From Eubacteriales bacterium (GTDB taxonomy: Bacteria; Bacillota; Clostridia; Oscillospirales; CAG-272), in the NCBI GenBank assembly GCA_018383975.1, contig JAHAZT010000064.1, positions 1-37,983 of the forward strand: 37,983 nt of DNA, written 5' to 3'. Each line of letters starts with the position of its first letter. The first letter of the stretch is position 1. Shown here piece by piece: positions 27,030-35,310 of the stretch. The notes below the pieces were generated by a model, which had not been told where the DNA came from, ran no database searches, and saw only the letters and a list, made by a program, of their open reading frames with translations. The position numbers and the translations under genes were made by a program.

Positions 27030-27058
27030 ATGTTATCACAAAAACCGCGCCGTGTCAA
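27030..27058 (-). promoter_or_regulatory. Promoter of queT leader
   Basis: Minus strand TTGACA (27058-27053) - 17 bp - TAACAT (27035-27030). Confidence 0.65.
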
Positions 27059-27066
27059 CATTTATA

Positions 27067-27095
27067 TTGACAAAGCCGATGAGATGATATATTAT
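27067..27095 (+). promoter_or_regulatory. Promoter of pyridoxamine kinase gene
   Basis: TTGACA - 17 bp - TATTAT. Confidence 0.7.
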
Positions 27096-27127
27096 TTACC
27101 CATACATTTTACCACGGAGGTAGAATA

Positions 27128-27961
27128 ATGAAAAGAATACTCACAATTCAGGATATATCGTGCGTCGGCAAATGCTCGTTGACCGTTGCACTTCCCATAA
27201 TATCGGCGATGGGCGTCGAAGCCGCGGTCATGCCGACGGCTGTCCTGTCAACGCATACACAGTTCAGCGGGTTTACTTTCAGAGACCTTACGGACGACAT
27301 GCTCCCGATAGCGGAGCACTGGAAAAAGGAAAACATCGGTTTTGATGCAATTTATACGGGTTATCTCGGCTCGTTCCGTCAGCTTGAGATCGTCGGAAGT
27401 ATATTTGACGAATTCGGCACGACGGAAAACAAGATAATCGTCGACCCCGTTATGGCGGACGGCGGAAAACTGTATAAGGGCTTTACGGAGGAATTCGCCC
27501 GCAGCATGGCGTCACTCTGCGCAAAGGCGGACGTTATCCTGCCGAACCTGACGGAGGCTTCGTTTATGCTCGGCGTGCCTTATGTCGGAGATGACTATGA
27601 TGAAGTTTATATAAAAGATATGCTGAAAAAGCTCTGCGCTCTCGGAGCGAAAACTGCCGCAATAACCGGAGTTTCGCTTGAAAAGGGAAGGCTCGGCGTT
27701 ATGTCGCTGAATTCCGAAACGGGCAACTATTTCTATTACGACCGCGAGCATCTGCCCGTTGCATATCACGGTACCGGCGACATATTCGCTTCCGCTTTCA
27801 CAGGCGCCGTTGCCGTTGGCAAGACGACGGAGGAGTCGCTGAAAATCGCCGCGGACTATACCGTCGAGTGTATCGCGCTCACATTGAAGGACGAAAACAG
27901 AAGAACGTACGGAGTGAATTTTGAAGAAGCAATGCCGTATCTCATAAACAGAATAAAATAA
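27128..27961 (+). CDS. Pyridoxal/pyridoxamine kinase (PdxK/PdxY-type)
   Basis: LTIQDISCVGKCSLTVALPIISAMGVEAAVMPTAVLSTHTQF; VDPVMADGGKLY; HGTGDIFASAFTGA. Confidence 0.88.
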   Translation: MKRILTIQDISCVGKCSLTVALPIISAMGVEAAVMPTAVLSTHTQFSGFTFRDLTDDMLPIAEHWKKENIGFDAIYTGYLGSFRQLEIVGSIFDEFGTTENKIIVDPVMADGGKLYKGFTEEFARSMASLCAKADVILPNLTEASFMLGVPYVGDDYDEVYIKDMLKKLCALGAKTAAITGVSLEKGRLGVMSLNSETGNYFYYDREHLPVAYHGTGDIFASAFTGAVAVGKTTEESLKIAADYTVECIALTLKDENRRTYGVNFEEAMPYLINRIK

Positions 27962-27969
27962 AGAAAAAA

Positions 27970-27994
27970 GCGACCCGGAGAGGGTCGCGTTTTA
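27970..27994. terminator. Terminator between convergent genes
   Basis: gcgaccc - ggaga - gggtcgc then gtttt. Confidence 0.75.
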
Positions 27995-27997
27995 ATG

Positions 27998-30900
27998 TTA
28001 TTTTGTCAGAATTCTGGGCGATATCATAATTCCGAAACGCTTTGTCACGTATTCGGGACACCAGAATCTGCCGCCGGGGAGCCACGCGGGCGCGCTGCAA
28101 TACGGAACGTCCTCGTCCGCATTATGCAGAGTGCCGAAGGTGTTTGCGCGGTTGCCGTAGATAGTCAGCTCAAGGATGTGCTTTCCTTTGGAAACGTTTC
28201 CGAGGCAGAGGCGTGCGGGCGGATAGATCATCGCGCCGAGCTCGTTTCCGTCAAGGCGGACCGTTATAAGAGAACCGCAATAACGTGTGATTTCAAGTGT
28301 TTTCTCCGTGCCGTCACTTTCAAATCCGGTTTTGTATGTTATGTTCCCGCCGTAGAAGGGCATACCCTGATCGACAACATCCCCATAGTGCAGGGATTTC
28401 GGCATAGCCGTTATTTTTGCCGTCGCGCCGTCGAGCGCAACTCCGAAATTGCCGAGAATAAACACGCTTTCAAGCTGGGTTGCGTCGCCGAAGCGATAAT
28501 TTATTTCAAGTGTATTTCTGCCCTTTCTTATCGCGGGAAGGGCGATTTTTGTAAGCGCGTCCTCGTCGACATAATACCCGACGGGGATTTTTTCGACTTT
28601 TTCTCCGTTGAAGATGATGTCATCCGTAAATTCAAGACATTCGAGCGCAAGCTCCGCACCGACATAGTCAATGTCGCTTTCAAATTCATAGAAAAGTGTG
28701 AGCTTTTCCTTAGGATTTTTATCAATAGGGTCTACCCACGGTTGCTTCATCTTGCCGCCGCGCCTGCGGATACCGAGCTCGTCTCTTACGGCGATGTCTG
28801 TATAAAGAATATCTTTTTCCCTCTTTGTTTTGCCCCCGTTCAGACTGTAAGACGGCTTGTCGAGGAGGAGAACGTTCGGCTCTTCAAGGGAGAAACGGGC
28901 TTCTCCGGAGAGAAATTTCTCTTTTGAATAAGTCTCCTCGCTTATCTCACCTTCCTCGCCTCTGCCGGCGGTAAGCTCCAGAAGAAGCGACGTGCACGCC
29001 CCTCCGATCCATTTTATTACGGTGTCTCCGTCTTTATATTTTGCGGGGAGGGGAGAGATTTTGCCTGTTTCCGTATTCATTTCTCGGACAGCCCATTCAC
29101 CGGCAATTGTTACGATTGCGGTGTCGACAGAAGAGATGTTATAGTCGCGGGGCTTGAATACGTGAGAAATGAAAAGATATTTCTTTTCTCCGTCCGAGCG
29201 GAGCTGATATGCCGCATTTGAATACGGCTCGCCGCCGGAGGTCGATATGCGGATGGTTCTGAAGTCTTCAAGGCTTTTCAGAAGCTCGTCCGGAAAGGGA
29301 TTTATTTTTTTGCAGGAGACGGCAAACTCCTTTGCGGCGTCGCTCTTTTCGGCGTCGACATAAGCGGGAATATCGCCCATAAATATGACCTCGCCGCCCG
29401 ATTTTCTGAAGTTTTTCAGCGCGTCGAGCGTTGTTTTGCGGATGGTTGTAAGGCTCGGAACGACAACGGCGTCGTATTTCATCTCGCCTATGGCAAACCC
29501 GCTTTCGGTCTTTTTGTATTGCGACGGAAGCAGCGCTTCGCAGACGAAATCAAAATCAATGCCGCCGCAGATGAGCGTCCTTGCGGTGTCACAGAAAAGA
29601 TTATCCTTTTCGCGCAGAGTCATTGACGAGCGGTCGTTCGGACCGTAATAGAGCCAGAAGCTCTCAATCGGGTGGATGACGGCGACTCTTACGTCCGCCT
29701 TGCCGCGCGTCATTGCGGTGTTGACTCTTGCAAAGTGGTTTTCTATATATTTGTATTGCTTATACCAAGGCGATTGATGACCGATCGATGCGGGGTAGTC
29801 CCTCTTTGCCTGACCTTTCATAGAAGCCCAATAGAGATGCGGGACGCGGACGGTCACTCCGAGTGCCGCCTGCCAGTCGCCCTGCATTTTGTGACCGCGG
29901 AAATCAAAATCCCATCTTGTAACGCCGTAAAGCTCGGAGAGCACGCCGGGTGCTCCCATCTGACGGCTGACGCTCTGCGCCTGCTTTGCCGTTGTAAGCT
30001 CGCGCTTGTCGCAGAGCATATCAATTCCCGGCAGCCCGAAGCCGCGATACTGGCGCATACAGTCGCCGACGGCGCCCGTCTGTGTGCGGAGGAGCCATTC
30101 GTCCATAACGTGTCCGGACATAAGAATGTTGTTTTCTCGGCACCATTTGCCGATATTGTCCGAATAAGCTGAGGCAAAACGCTCGGAGACGTGGTCAAAG
30201 AAAAGGTATCTTATTTTTGAAAGTCTGCCTCCCGAAAGATTCCAGACAACCTCCGGAATATTATCGATTATGCTGACGCCGTAAGCCTTTTTGAAGGTTT
30301 CTTCAAAATCGTTTGTGAAGGGAAGTGATGCTCCGCCGTTTTCCTGCTTTGCAAATCTGAAAGGGGCTGCACGGCTGAACTGCGGCTCGTCCGTAAAGAT
30401 TGCGGGGACGGCTTTTCCGAATTCATCGCCGACGCACGCCTTGTATTTTTCGTGCGTTATCTCAATGAACTTGTCTATTGCCTCTTTTTTGAGAACGTCT
30501 ACATATGCCTGACCGTTGAAGCCGGGGTCGTCGGCGTCGTATTCAAGATAGGCAAAATATTTTCTGCCTTCGGCTTTGTCGCCTATTTCTATGCGACTGT
30601 GCGAAACGAGATCGCCTTCTTCGTCAAGGATAACGTCATAAGCGGCGACGAAAAGATATTTTCCCTTCGGCAGGACCACCGTTGCTTTGGTTTTGTCATC
30701 GTCGAGCGTAAGCGAGCCGTCGTCATACGGAATCGGCGTGACAAACAGCTTTTTGCGACGCATTTCAACATCGCTCGTGACAAATCCTCCCGCATAGCCG
30801 GACGGCCATTTGTCCTCGTCATACAGCCATGAAAACATTCCGTTTTCCTTGCCTTTTTCCGTGCAGAAGCGGACGATATCCATAAATTCATCAGAAAGGT

Positions 30901-31096
30901 ACGGCGTTTCAAGCCCGACACGCGGGTGCATATTATAGCCGCCGAAGCCCATTTCCTTCATACAGTCAATTTCTTTTTCGAGCAGGTCCTTCCGCAATCT
31001 GCAATTCCACGACCAGAACGGAACGCCTCTGTATTCGCTTGTCGGGTTTTCAAAAAGCTCTTCGGAAAAATTCTCTTTGTTTTTTGGATACAGCAT
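27998..31096 (-). CDS. Large putative glycosyl hydrolase, GH106-like / alpha-L-rhamnosidase-related
   Basis: 1032 aa: PTSEYRGVPFWSWNCRLRKDLLEKEIDCMKEMGFGGYNMHPRVGL, FSWLYDEDKWPSGYAGGFV, FTDEPQF; C-terminal galactose-binding-like beta region. Confidence 0.65.
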   Translation of the reverse strand: MLYPKNKENFSEELFENPTSEYRGVPFWSWNCRLRKDLLEKEIDCMKEMGFGGYNMHPRVGLETPYLSDEFMDIVRFCTEKGKENGMFSWLYDEDKWPSGYAGGFVTSDVEMRRKKLFVTPIPYDDGSLTLDDDKTKATVVLPKGKYLFVAAYDVILDEEGDLVSHSRIEIGDKAEGRKYFAYLEYDADDPGFNGQAYVDVLKKEAIDKFIEITHEKYKACVGDEFGKAVPAIFTDEPQFSRAAPFRFAKQENGGASLPFTNDFEETFKKAYGVSIIDNIPEVVWNLSGGRLSKIRYLFFDHVSERFASAYSDNIGKWCRENNILMSGHVMDEWLLRTQTGAVGDCMRQYRGFGLPGIDMLCDKRELTTAKQAQSVSRQMGAPGVLSELYGVTRWDFDFRGHKMQGDWQAALGVTVRVPHLYWASMKGQAKRDYPASIGHQSPWYKQYKYIENHFARVNTAMTRGKADVRVAVIHPIESFWLYYGPNDRSSMTLREKDNLFCDTARTLICGGIDFDFVCEALLPSQYKKTESGFAIGEMKYDAVVVPSLTTIRKTTLDALKNFRKSGGEVIFMGDIPAYVDAEKSDAAKEFAVSCKKINPFPDELLKSLEDFRTIRISTSGGEPYSNAAYQLRSDGEKKYLFISHVFKPRDYNISSVDTAIVTIAGEWAVREMNTETGKISPLPAKYKDGDTVIKWIGGACTSLLLELTAGRGEEGEISEETYSKEKFLSGEARFSLEEPNVLLLDKPSYSLNGGKTKREKDILYTDIAVRDELGIRRRGGKMKQPWVDPIDKNPKEKLTLFYEFESDIDYVGAELALECLEFTDDIIFNGEKVEKIPVGYYVDEDALTKIALPAIRKGRNTLEINYRFGDATQLESVFILGNFGVALDGATAKITAMPKSLHYGDVVDQGMPFYGGNITYKTGFESDGTEKTLEITRYCGSLITVRLDGNELGAMIYPPARLCLGNVSKGKHILELTIYGNRANTFGTLHNADEDVPYCSAPAWLPGGRFWCPEYVTKRFGIMISPRILTK

Positions 31097-31117
31097 AAAA
31101 TCTCCTTGATACCTTAT

Positions 31118-31145
31118 AAAACTCCGCCGGTCGGCGGAGTTTTTG
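31118..31145 (-). terminator. Terminator of deoC/pdp operon
   Basis: aaactccgcc - ggtc - ggcggagttttt symmetrical hairpin. Confidence 0.75.
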
Positions 31146-31152
31146 TTTGCCT

Positions 31153-32442
31153 TTATCTTACGATCCCGTAGACTTCGGGATCCTTCTTTGCCGAATTACC
31201 GTATGATATTGCGGAGAGATACATTCTTTCCGCCTCCGGCAGTTTTTCTTTTCTGTTTGTATGAAGAATTGCGATGACATCGCCTTTTTTCACGCTGTCG
31301 CCTGTCTTTTTCAGGACTTCAAGACCTGCGGCAAAGTCGATTGCGTCGCCCTTCTTTTCACGTCCTGCGCCGAGAATGACGCTTGCCGTGCCGATTTCCG
31401 CCGTCTGCATTTTTGTGATGAAGCCGTCTTCTTCGGCTCTGACCTCCGCAGAGTATGCGGCTTTCGGGAATTTATCCGTATTCTCGATATAGGAAACGTC
31501 GCCGCCCTGCGCCCTGACCATATCAAGAAATTTTGCATAAGCGGAGCCGTCGTCAAGCGCTTTTTCGCAAAGCGCGTGACAGTCGTCTGCGTCCTTGCCG
31601 GAGAACAGCGCAACCATTTCGCCGGCAAGCGCGAGGCAAACCTCCCGCAGATCGGCGGGACCTTTGCCGCGAAGAACTTCAACGGCTTCGATGACTTCAA
31701 GAGAATTTCCGACGTTCTTTCCGAGCGGAGCATTCATATTCGTCATAACGGCGGCTATGTTTCTGCCCGCCGCCTTGCCGATTGAAACCATCTTTTCGGC
31801 GAGGATTCTTGCGTCTGCGGGATCTGTGATAAAGGCTCCGGAGCCGACTGTAACGTCAAGAACGATATTGTGCGCTCCCGCGGCGAGCTTTTTGCTCATA
31901 ATGCTGGAGGTTATAAGCGGAATTGATTTAACCGTCGCCGTTACGTCGCGCAGGGCATAGAGCTTTTTGTCTGCCGGGTTGAAATCGCCCGACTGACCTA
32001 TGACGCAAATGCCGTATTTTTTTGCGTTTTCCATAAACTTTTGCGGTTCGAGCTCCGTGCAGAAGCCGGGGATCGATTCAAGTTTGTCAACCGTGCCTCC
32101 CGTGTGTCCGAGCCCTCTGCCGGACATTTTTGCAACCGTGCCGCCGAGGGCTGCCGCAATCGGCGCAACAATGAGAGTTGCCTTGTCGCCGACGCCGCCC
32201 GTGCTGTGCTTGTCAACGGTATTTTCCAGCGACGAAAGGTCAAGCGTATCGCCGGAGGTTGCCATCGCCTGCGTTAAATCGAGAATCTCACGGTCTGTCA
32301 TACCGTTGCAACAGATCGCCATAAGCAGAGCGGACGCCTGATAATCAGGTATTTCTCCGGTTGCAAAGCCTGAAAGAAAGAAGCGTATCTCCTCCTTTGT
32401 AAGCGCGCCTTTCTCGCGTTTTTTGTCGATTATATCATACAT
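31153..32442 (-). CDS. Pyrimidine-nucleoside / thymidine phosphorylase
   Basis: MYDIIDKKREKGALTKEEIRFF; VDKHSTGGVGDKATLIVAPIAAALGGTVAKMSGRGLGHTGGTVDKLESIPG signature. Confidence 0.96.
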   Translation of the reverse strand: MYDIIDKKREKGALTKEEIRFFLSGFATGEIPDYQASALLMAICCNGMTDREILDLTQAMATSGDTLDLSSLENTVDKHSTGGVGDKATLIVAPIAAALGGTVAKMSGRGLGHTGGTVDKLESIPGFCTELEPQKFMENAKKYGICVIGQSGDFNPADKKLYALRDVTATVKSIPLITSSIMSKKLAAGAHNIVLDVTVGSGAFITDPADARILAEKMVSIGKAAGRNIAAVMTNMNAPLGKNVGNSLEVIEAVEVLRGKGPADLREVCLALAGEMVALFSGKDADDCHALCEKALDDGSAYAKFLDMVRAQGGDVSYIENTDKFPKAAYSAEVRAEEDGFITKMQTAEIGTASVILGAGREKKGDAIDFAAGLEVLKKTGDSVKKGDVIAILHTNRKEKLPEAERMYLSAISYGNSAKKDPEVYGIVR

Positions 32443-32463
32443 TCTCATATGCAGATCACTCCG

Positions 32464-33123
32464 TCAGATAAGATTTTGTTCCTTTACAATTTTAACTATT
32501 CTGCTCGTTCCGAGTCTGGTTGCGCCGAGCGCAATCATTGCCTCCGCGTCATCAATTGTTTTAATTCCGCCGGCTGCTTTGATTTTTACGTTCTTACCGA
32601 CGTGCTTTGCAAAGAGGGCAATATCCTCTCTTGTCGCGCCGCCGGTCGAAAAGCCGGTGCTTGTCTTGATGAAGTCCGCGCCGGACGCGGTTACGATTTC
32701 GCACATTTTGATTTTTTCTTCGTCCGTAAGCAGACACGTTTCGATTATGACCTTGAGAATTCTGTTTCCGCAGACAGCTTTGAGAGCCTTCAGCTCTGCG
32801 AGAATTTCATCATATTTTTTGTCCTTGAGCCAGCCGAGATTTATAACGGTGTCTATCTCGTCCGCGCCGTTAACAATGGCTTCGCCCGTTTCAAAGCATT
32901 TTGCGGCTGTTGTCGAATAGCCGTTCGGGAAGCCGACAACCGTGCATATTGCAAGCCTGTCGCCGACGTATTCCTTCGCCTGCTTTACATAGCTTGCGGG
33001 AATGCATACGGACGCCGTGCGGTATTTCATACCGTCGTCACAGACGGCTTTTATCTGTTCCCAGGTGGCTGTCTGCGCAAGGAGGGTATGGTCGCAATAA
33101 CCGAGTATTTTTGAAATTTCCAT
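32464..33123 (-). CDS. deoC: Deoxyribose-phosphate aldolase
   Basis: [57 protein letters not shown] (Schiff-base Lys). Confidence 0.96.
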   Translation of the reverse strand: MEISKILGYCDHTLLAQTATWEQIKAVCDDGMKYRTASVCIPASYVKQAKEYVGDRLAICTVVGFPNGYSTTAAKCFETGEAIVNGADEIDTVINLGWLKDKKYDEILAELKALKAVCGNRILKVIIETCLLTDEEKIKMCEIVTASGADFIKTSTGFSTGGATREDIALFAKHVGKNVKIKAAGGIKTIDDAEAMIALGATRLGTSRIVKIVKEQNLI

Positions 33124-33308
33124 AAGCAAATCCTCTTTTCCGTGTATTATTTTACAGGTATCTGCCGTAATTATATATCATATTTCGTGAAAAGTCAATT
33201 GTCTGAACGTTTATTATCTTCGCCGCGCAAAAAAGAGGGGAAAATATATGAAAAACTTCTTGACAAAAGAAACGAATGATGATAAAATAGTTAGGCGTTG
33301 AAACGAAC

Positions 33309-33385
33309 GGGCCTTTAGCTCAGTTGGTTAGAGCAACCGGCTCATAACCGGTTGGTCTGGGGTTCGAGTCCCTAAAGGCCCACCA
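33309..33385 (+). tRNA. tRNA with CAT anticodon (Met, or Ile2 after lysidine modification)
   Basis: Full cloverleaf: acceptor gggcctt/aaggccc, anticodon arm accgg-ctcataa-ccggt, T-loop ttcgagt, encoded CCA. Confidence 0.95.
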
Positions 33386-33386
33386 G

Positions 33387-33418
33387 AAAAAGCGAAACCT
33401 GCGGGTCTCGCTTTTGTA
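33387..33418 (+). terminator. Hairpin between the two tRNA genes
   Basis: aaaagcga ... tcgctttt stem. Confidence 0.5.
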
Positions 33419-33419
33419 T

Positions 33420-33495
33420 AGGGGCATAGCTCAGCTGGTAGAGCAGCGGTCTCCAAAACCGCGTGTCGTGAGTTCGATTCTTACTACCCCTGCCA
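33420..33495 (+). tRNA. tRNA-Trp (CCA anticodon)
   Basis: aggggca...gcggt-ctccaaa-accgc...gtgag-ttcgatt-cttac-tacccct-g-cca; anticodon CCA, encoded CCA tail. Confidence 0.94.
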
Positions 33496-33526
33496 AAAAA
33501 GCACTTGCGCTGCAAGTGCTTTTTTT
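33495..33526 (+). terminator. Strong intrinsic terminator after tRNA-Trp
   Basis: aaaaaagcacttgc - gct - gcaagtgctttttttt. Confidence 0.88.
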
Positions 33527-33694
33527 AGTTATATCTGCATTTTTTGCGGTTGCTTGACGAGATTCTGCATAAATTTTGATTTTTGTATTGTAATTTGCGC
33601 GTAAAGGGTGTACAATATAAAGCAACCGATACAAAAGTGAAAAAACATCAGGGCTTTTCGCCACGCCGTTGCGGCAAAAAATTCACTTGACTGG

Positions 33695-34960
33695 ATGAGT
33701 ATGAGTATTCTAAGAACAATCAATCTTACCATAGGAATTGTATTCCTCGCTTGTTATCTCTATCAATTTATATACATACCTATAGTTATTTTCGCAAAGA
33801 ACAGAAAGAAATATCCCAAAGGAACGCCGCATAAATTTGCCTGCCTGATTGCGGCAAGAAACGAGTCGCTCGTCATAGGCGACCTTATTGACAGCATAAA
33901 ACAGCAGACATATCCCGCAGAACTTGTTACAACGTTCGTCATCGCCGACAACTGTACGGATAATACCGCGGAAATAGCAAGAGAGCGGGGAGCCGTTGTT
34001 TATGAAAGGCAGAACAAGGAACTTATCGGAAAAGGATACGCCATTGACGCGCTGATAAAGTCGATTGAAAACGACTACGGCGATGTCTTTGACGGATATT
34101 TTGTCTTTGACGCAGATAACGTTCTTGATGAAAATTTTATAGACGAAATGAACAATACCTTTTCGAGCGGATTTGATATCGTCACAAGCTACAGAAACTC
34201 CAAAAATTACGGAGACAACTGGATTTCCGCCGGATACGCGCTCTGGTATCTCAGAGAATCGAGATATTTGAGCCATGCAAGGTCTATTCTGGGGACAAGC
34301 TGTGCCGTTTCCGGCACGGGATTTCTTTTCAGTCGCAGAATAAAAAATAAGATGGGCGGCTGGCCTTATCATCTGCTTACGGAGGATATTGAATTTTCCG
34401 TGGCACAGATTATAGACGGAGAGAAAATCGGGTTTGCGCCGAAAGCAGAGCTTTATGATGAGCAGCCCGTCAACTTCAAGCAGTCGTGGAATCAGCGTCT
34501 GAGGTGGTCAAAGGGCTATTATCAGGTGTTCGGCAAATACGGAAAAGGACTTATAAAGGGAATGTTCAAGGGCAATTTTTCCTGCTTTGATATGTCTATG
34601 ACCATTATGCCGGCGGCAGTGCTTTCGATTCTTGCAATCTTCTGCAATATCGTTCTCGGCACACTGATTTTAATAGGTAACGGAGCCACGCGGGAATTTT
34701 TTCATCTGTTGCTCAATATGCTCTGGGGCGTATACGGAACGGCGTTCATCATCGGCGCGATAACAACCATAACCGAATGGAAAAAGATAAATCTCGGCGC
34801 ATTCCGGAAAATCTTTTATATGTTCACCTTCCCGCTGTTCATGCTCACATACATTCCGATCACGATTGTTGCAATATTCAAAAAGGTAAAATGGACGCCC
34901 ATAAAGCACCACGGATCCAAGAGCAACCTTCGCAAAAGCAAAAAGGAAAAGGTCGGATAA
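33695..34960 (+). CDS. Membrane glycosyltransferase family 2 (processive-type)
   Basis: FACLIAARNESLVIGDLIDSIKQQTYP; DADNVLD; TEDIEFSVAQ; QRLRW (QxxRW); multiple C-terminal TM helices. Confidence 0.92.
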   Translation: MSMSILRTINLTIGIVFLACYLYQFIYIPIVIFAKNRKKYPKGTPHKFACLIAARNESLVIGDLIDSIKQQTYPAELVTTFVIADNCTDNTAEIARERGAVVYERQNKELIGKGYAIDALIKSIENDYGDVFDGYFVFDADNVLDENFIDEMNNTFSSGFDIVTSYRNSKNYGDNWISAGYALWYLRESRYLSHARSILGTSCAVSGTGFLFSRRIKNKMGGWPYHLLTEDIEFSVAQIIDGEKIGFAPKAELYDEQPVNFKQSWNQRLRWSKGYYQVFGKYGKGLIKGMFKGNFSCFDMSMTIMPAAVLSILAIFCNIVLGTLILIGNGATREFFHLLLNMLWGVYGTAFIIGAITTITEWKKINLGAFRKIFYMFTFPLFMLTYIPITIVAIFKKVKWTPIKHHGSKSNLRKSKKEKVG

Positions 34961-35013
34961 GACGCGGCAATATAATAAAGTAAGTCCGCGCGGAATACGT
35001 AAATGCAAAATAT

Positions 35014-35038
35014 ATCCACCCACACGGGTGGATTTTTG
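35014..35038 (+). terminator. Intrinsic terminator after GT2 gene
   Basis: atccaccc - acac - gggtggat then tttttg. Confidence 0.85.
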
Positions 35039-35209
35039 TTTCGGAGGTAGGTTTCAAAGGGGGAAAGGGCAGTGCTTGCGGCAGATGAAAAGCCATTTAA
35101 ACATATCACGAATTTCCGCAAGTCACAAAAACAACGGAGAGTCTTTGTGCAATTTGACGATAAAACGAAAAAAATATTTAAAAAAATAGTCAAATTATTC
35201 AAATAAAGA

Positions 35210-35238
35210 TTGACATTCTATGAACGCGATGATATTAT
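35210..35238 (+). promoter_or_regulatory. Promoter of ABC importer operon
   Basis: TTGACA - 17 bp - TATTAT; followed in the leader by the dyad CACCCG-t-CGGGTG (35265-35277). Confidence 0.65.
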
Positions 35239-35310
35239 TATTATAGTATACAGAACGATATTATCACCCGTCGGGTGTTAATATAAATAATTTAAGTTTT
35301 TGGAGGCTTT

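Noticed and set aside
27030-27128. PLP- or thiamin-type riboswitch ahead of the pyridoxamine kinase
   Set aside because: The leader after TATTAT is only about 25 nt with no stable structure; nothing to support an aptamer.
27995-28927. 310-aa plus-strand ORF opposite the GH106-like gene
   Set aside because: Antisense shadow; begins inside the terminator region and has no recognisable family.
33431-33664. 77-aa minus ORF ending LAGVVRIELTTRGFGDRCSTS
   Set aside because: Translation of the antisense of tRNA-Trp, a known kind of spurious protein annotation.
16283-35038. Shared stem ATCCACCC/GGGTGGAT at 16287-16314 and 35014-35033 as a mobile repeat
   Set aside because: Both sit exactly after stop codons with U-tracts and different loops; best explained as ordinary terminators with convergent stems.
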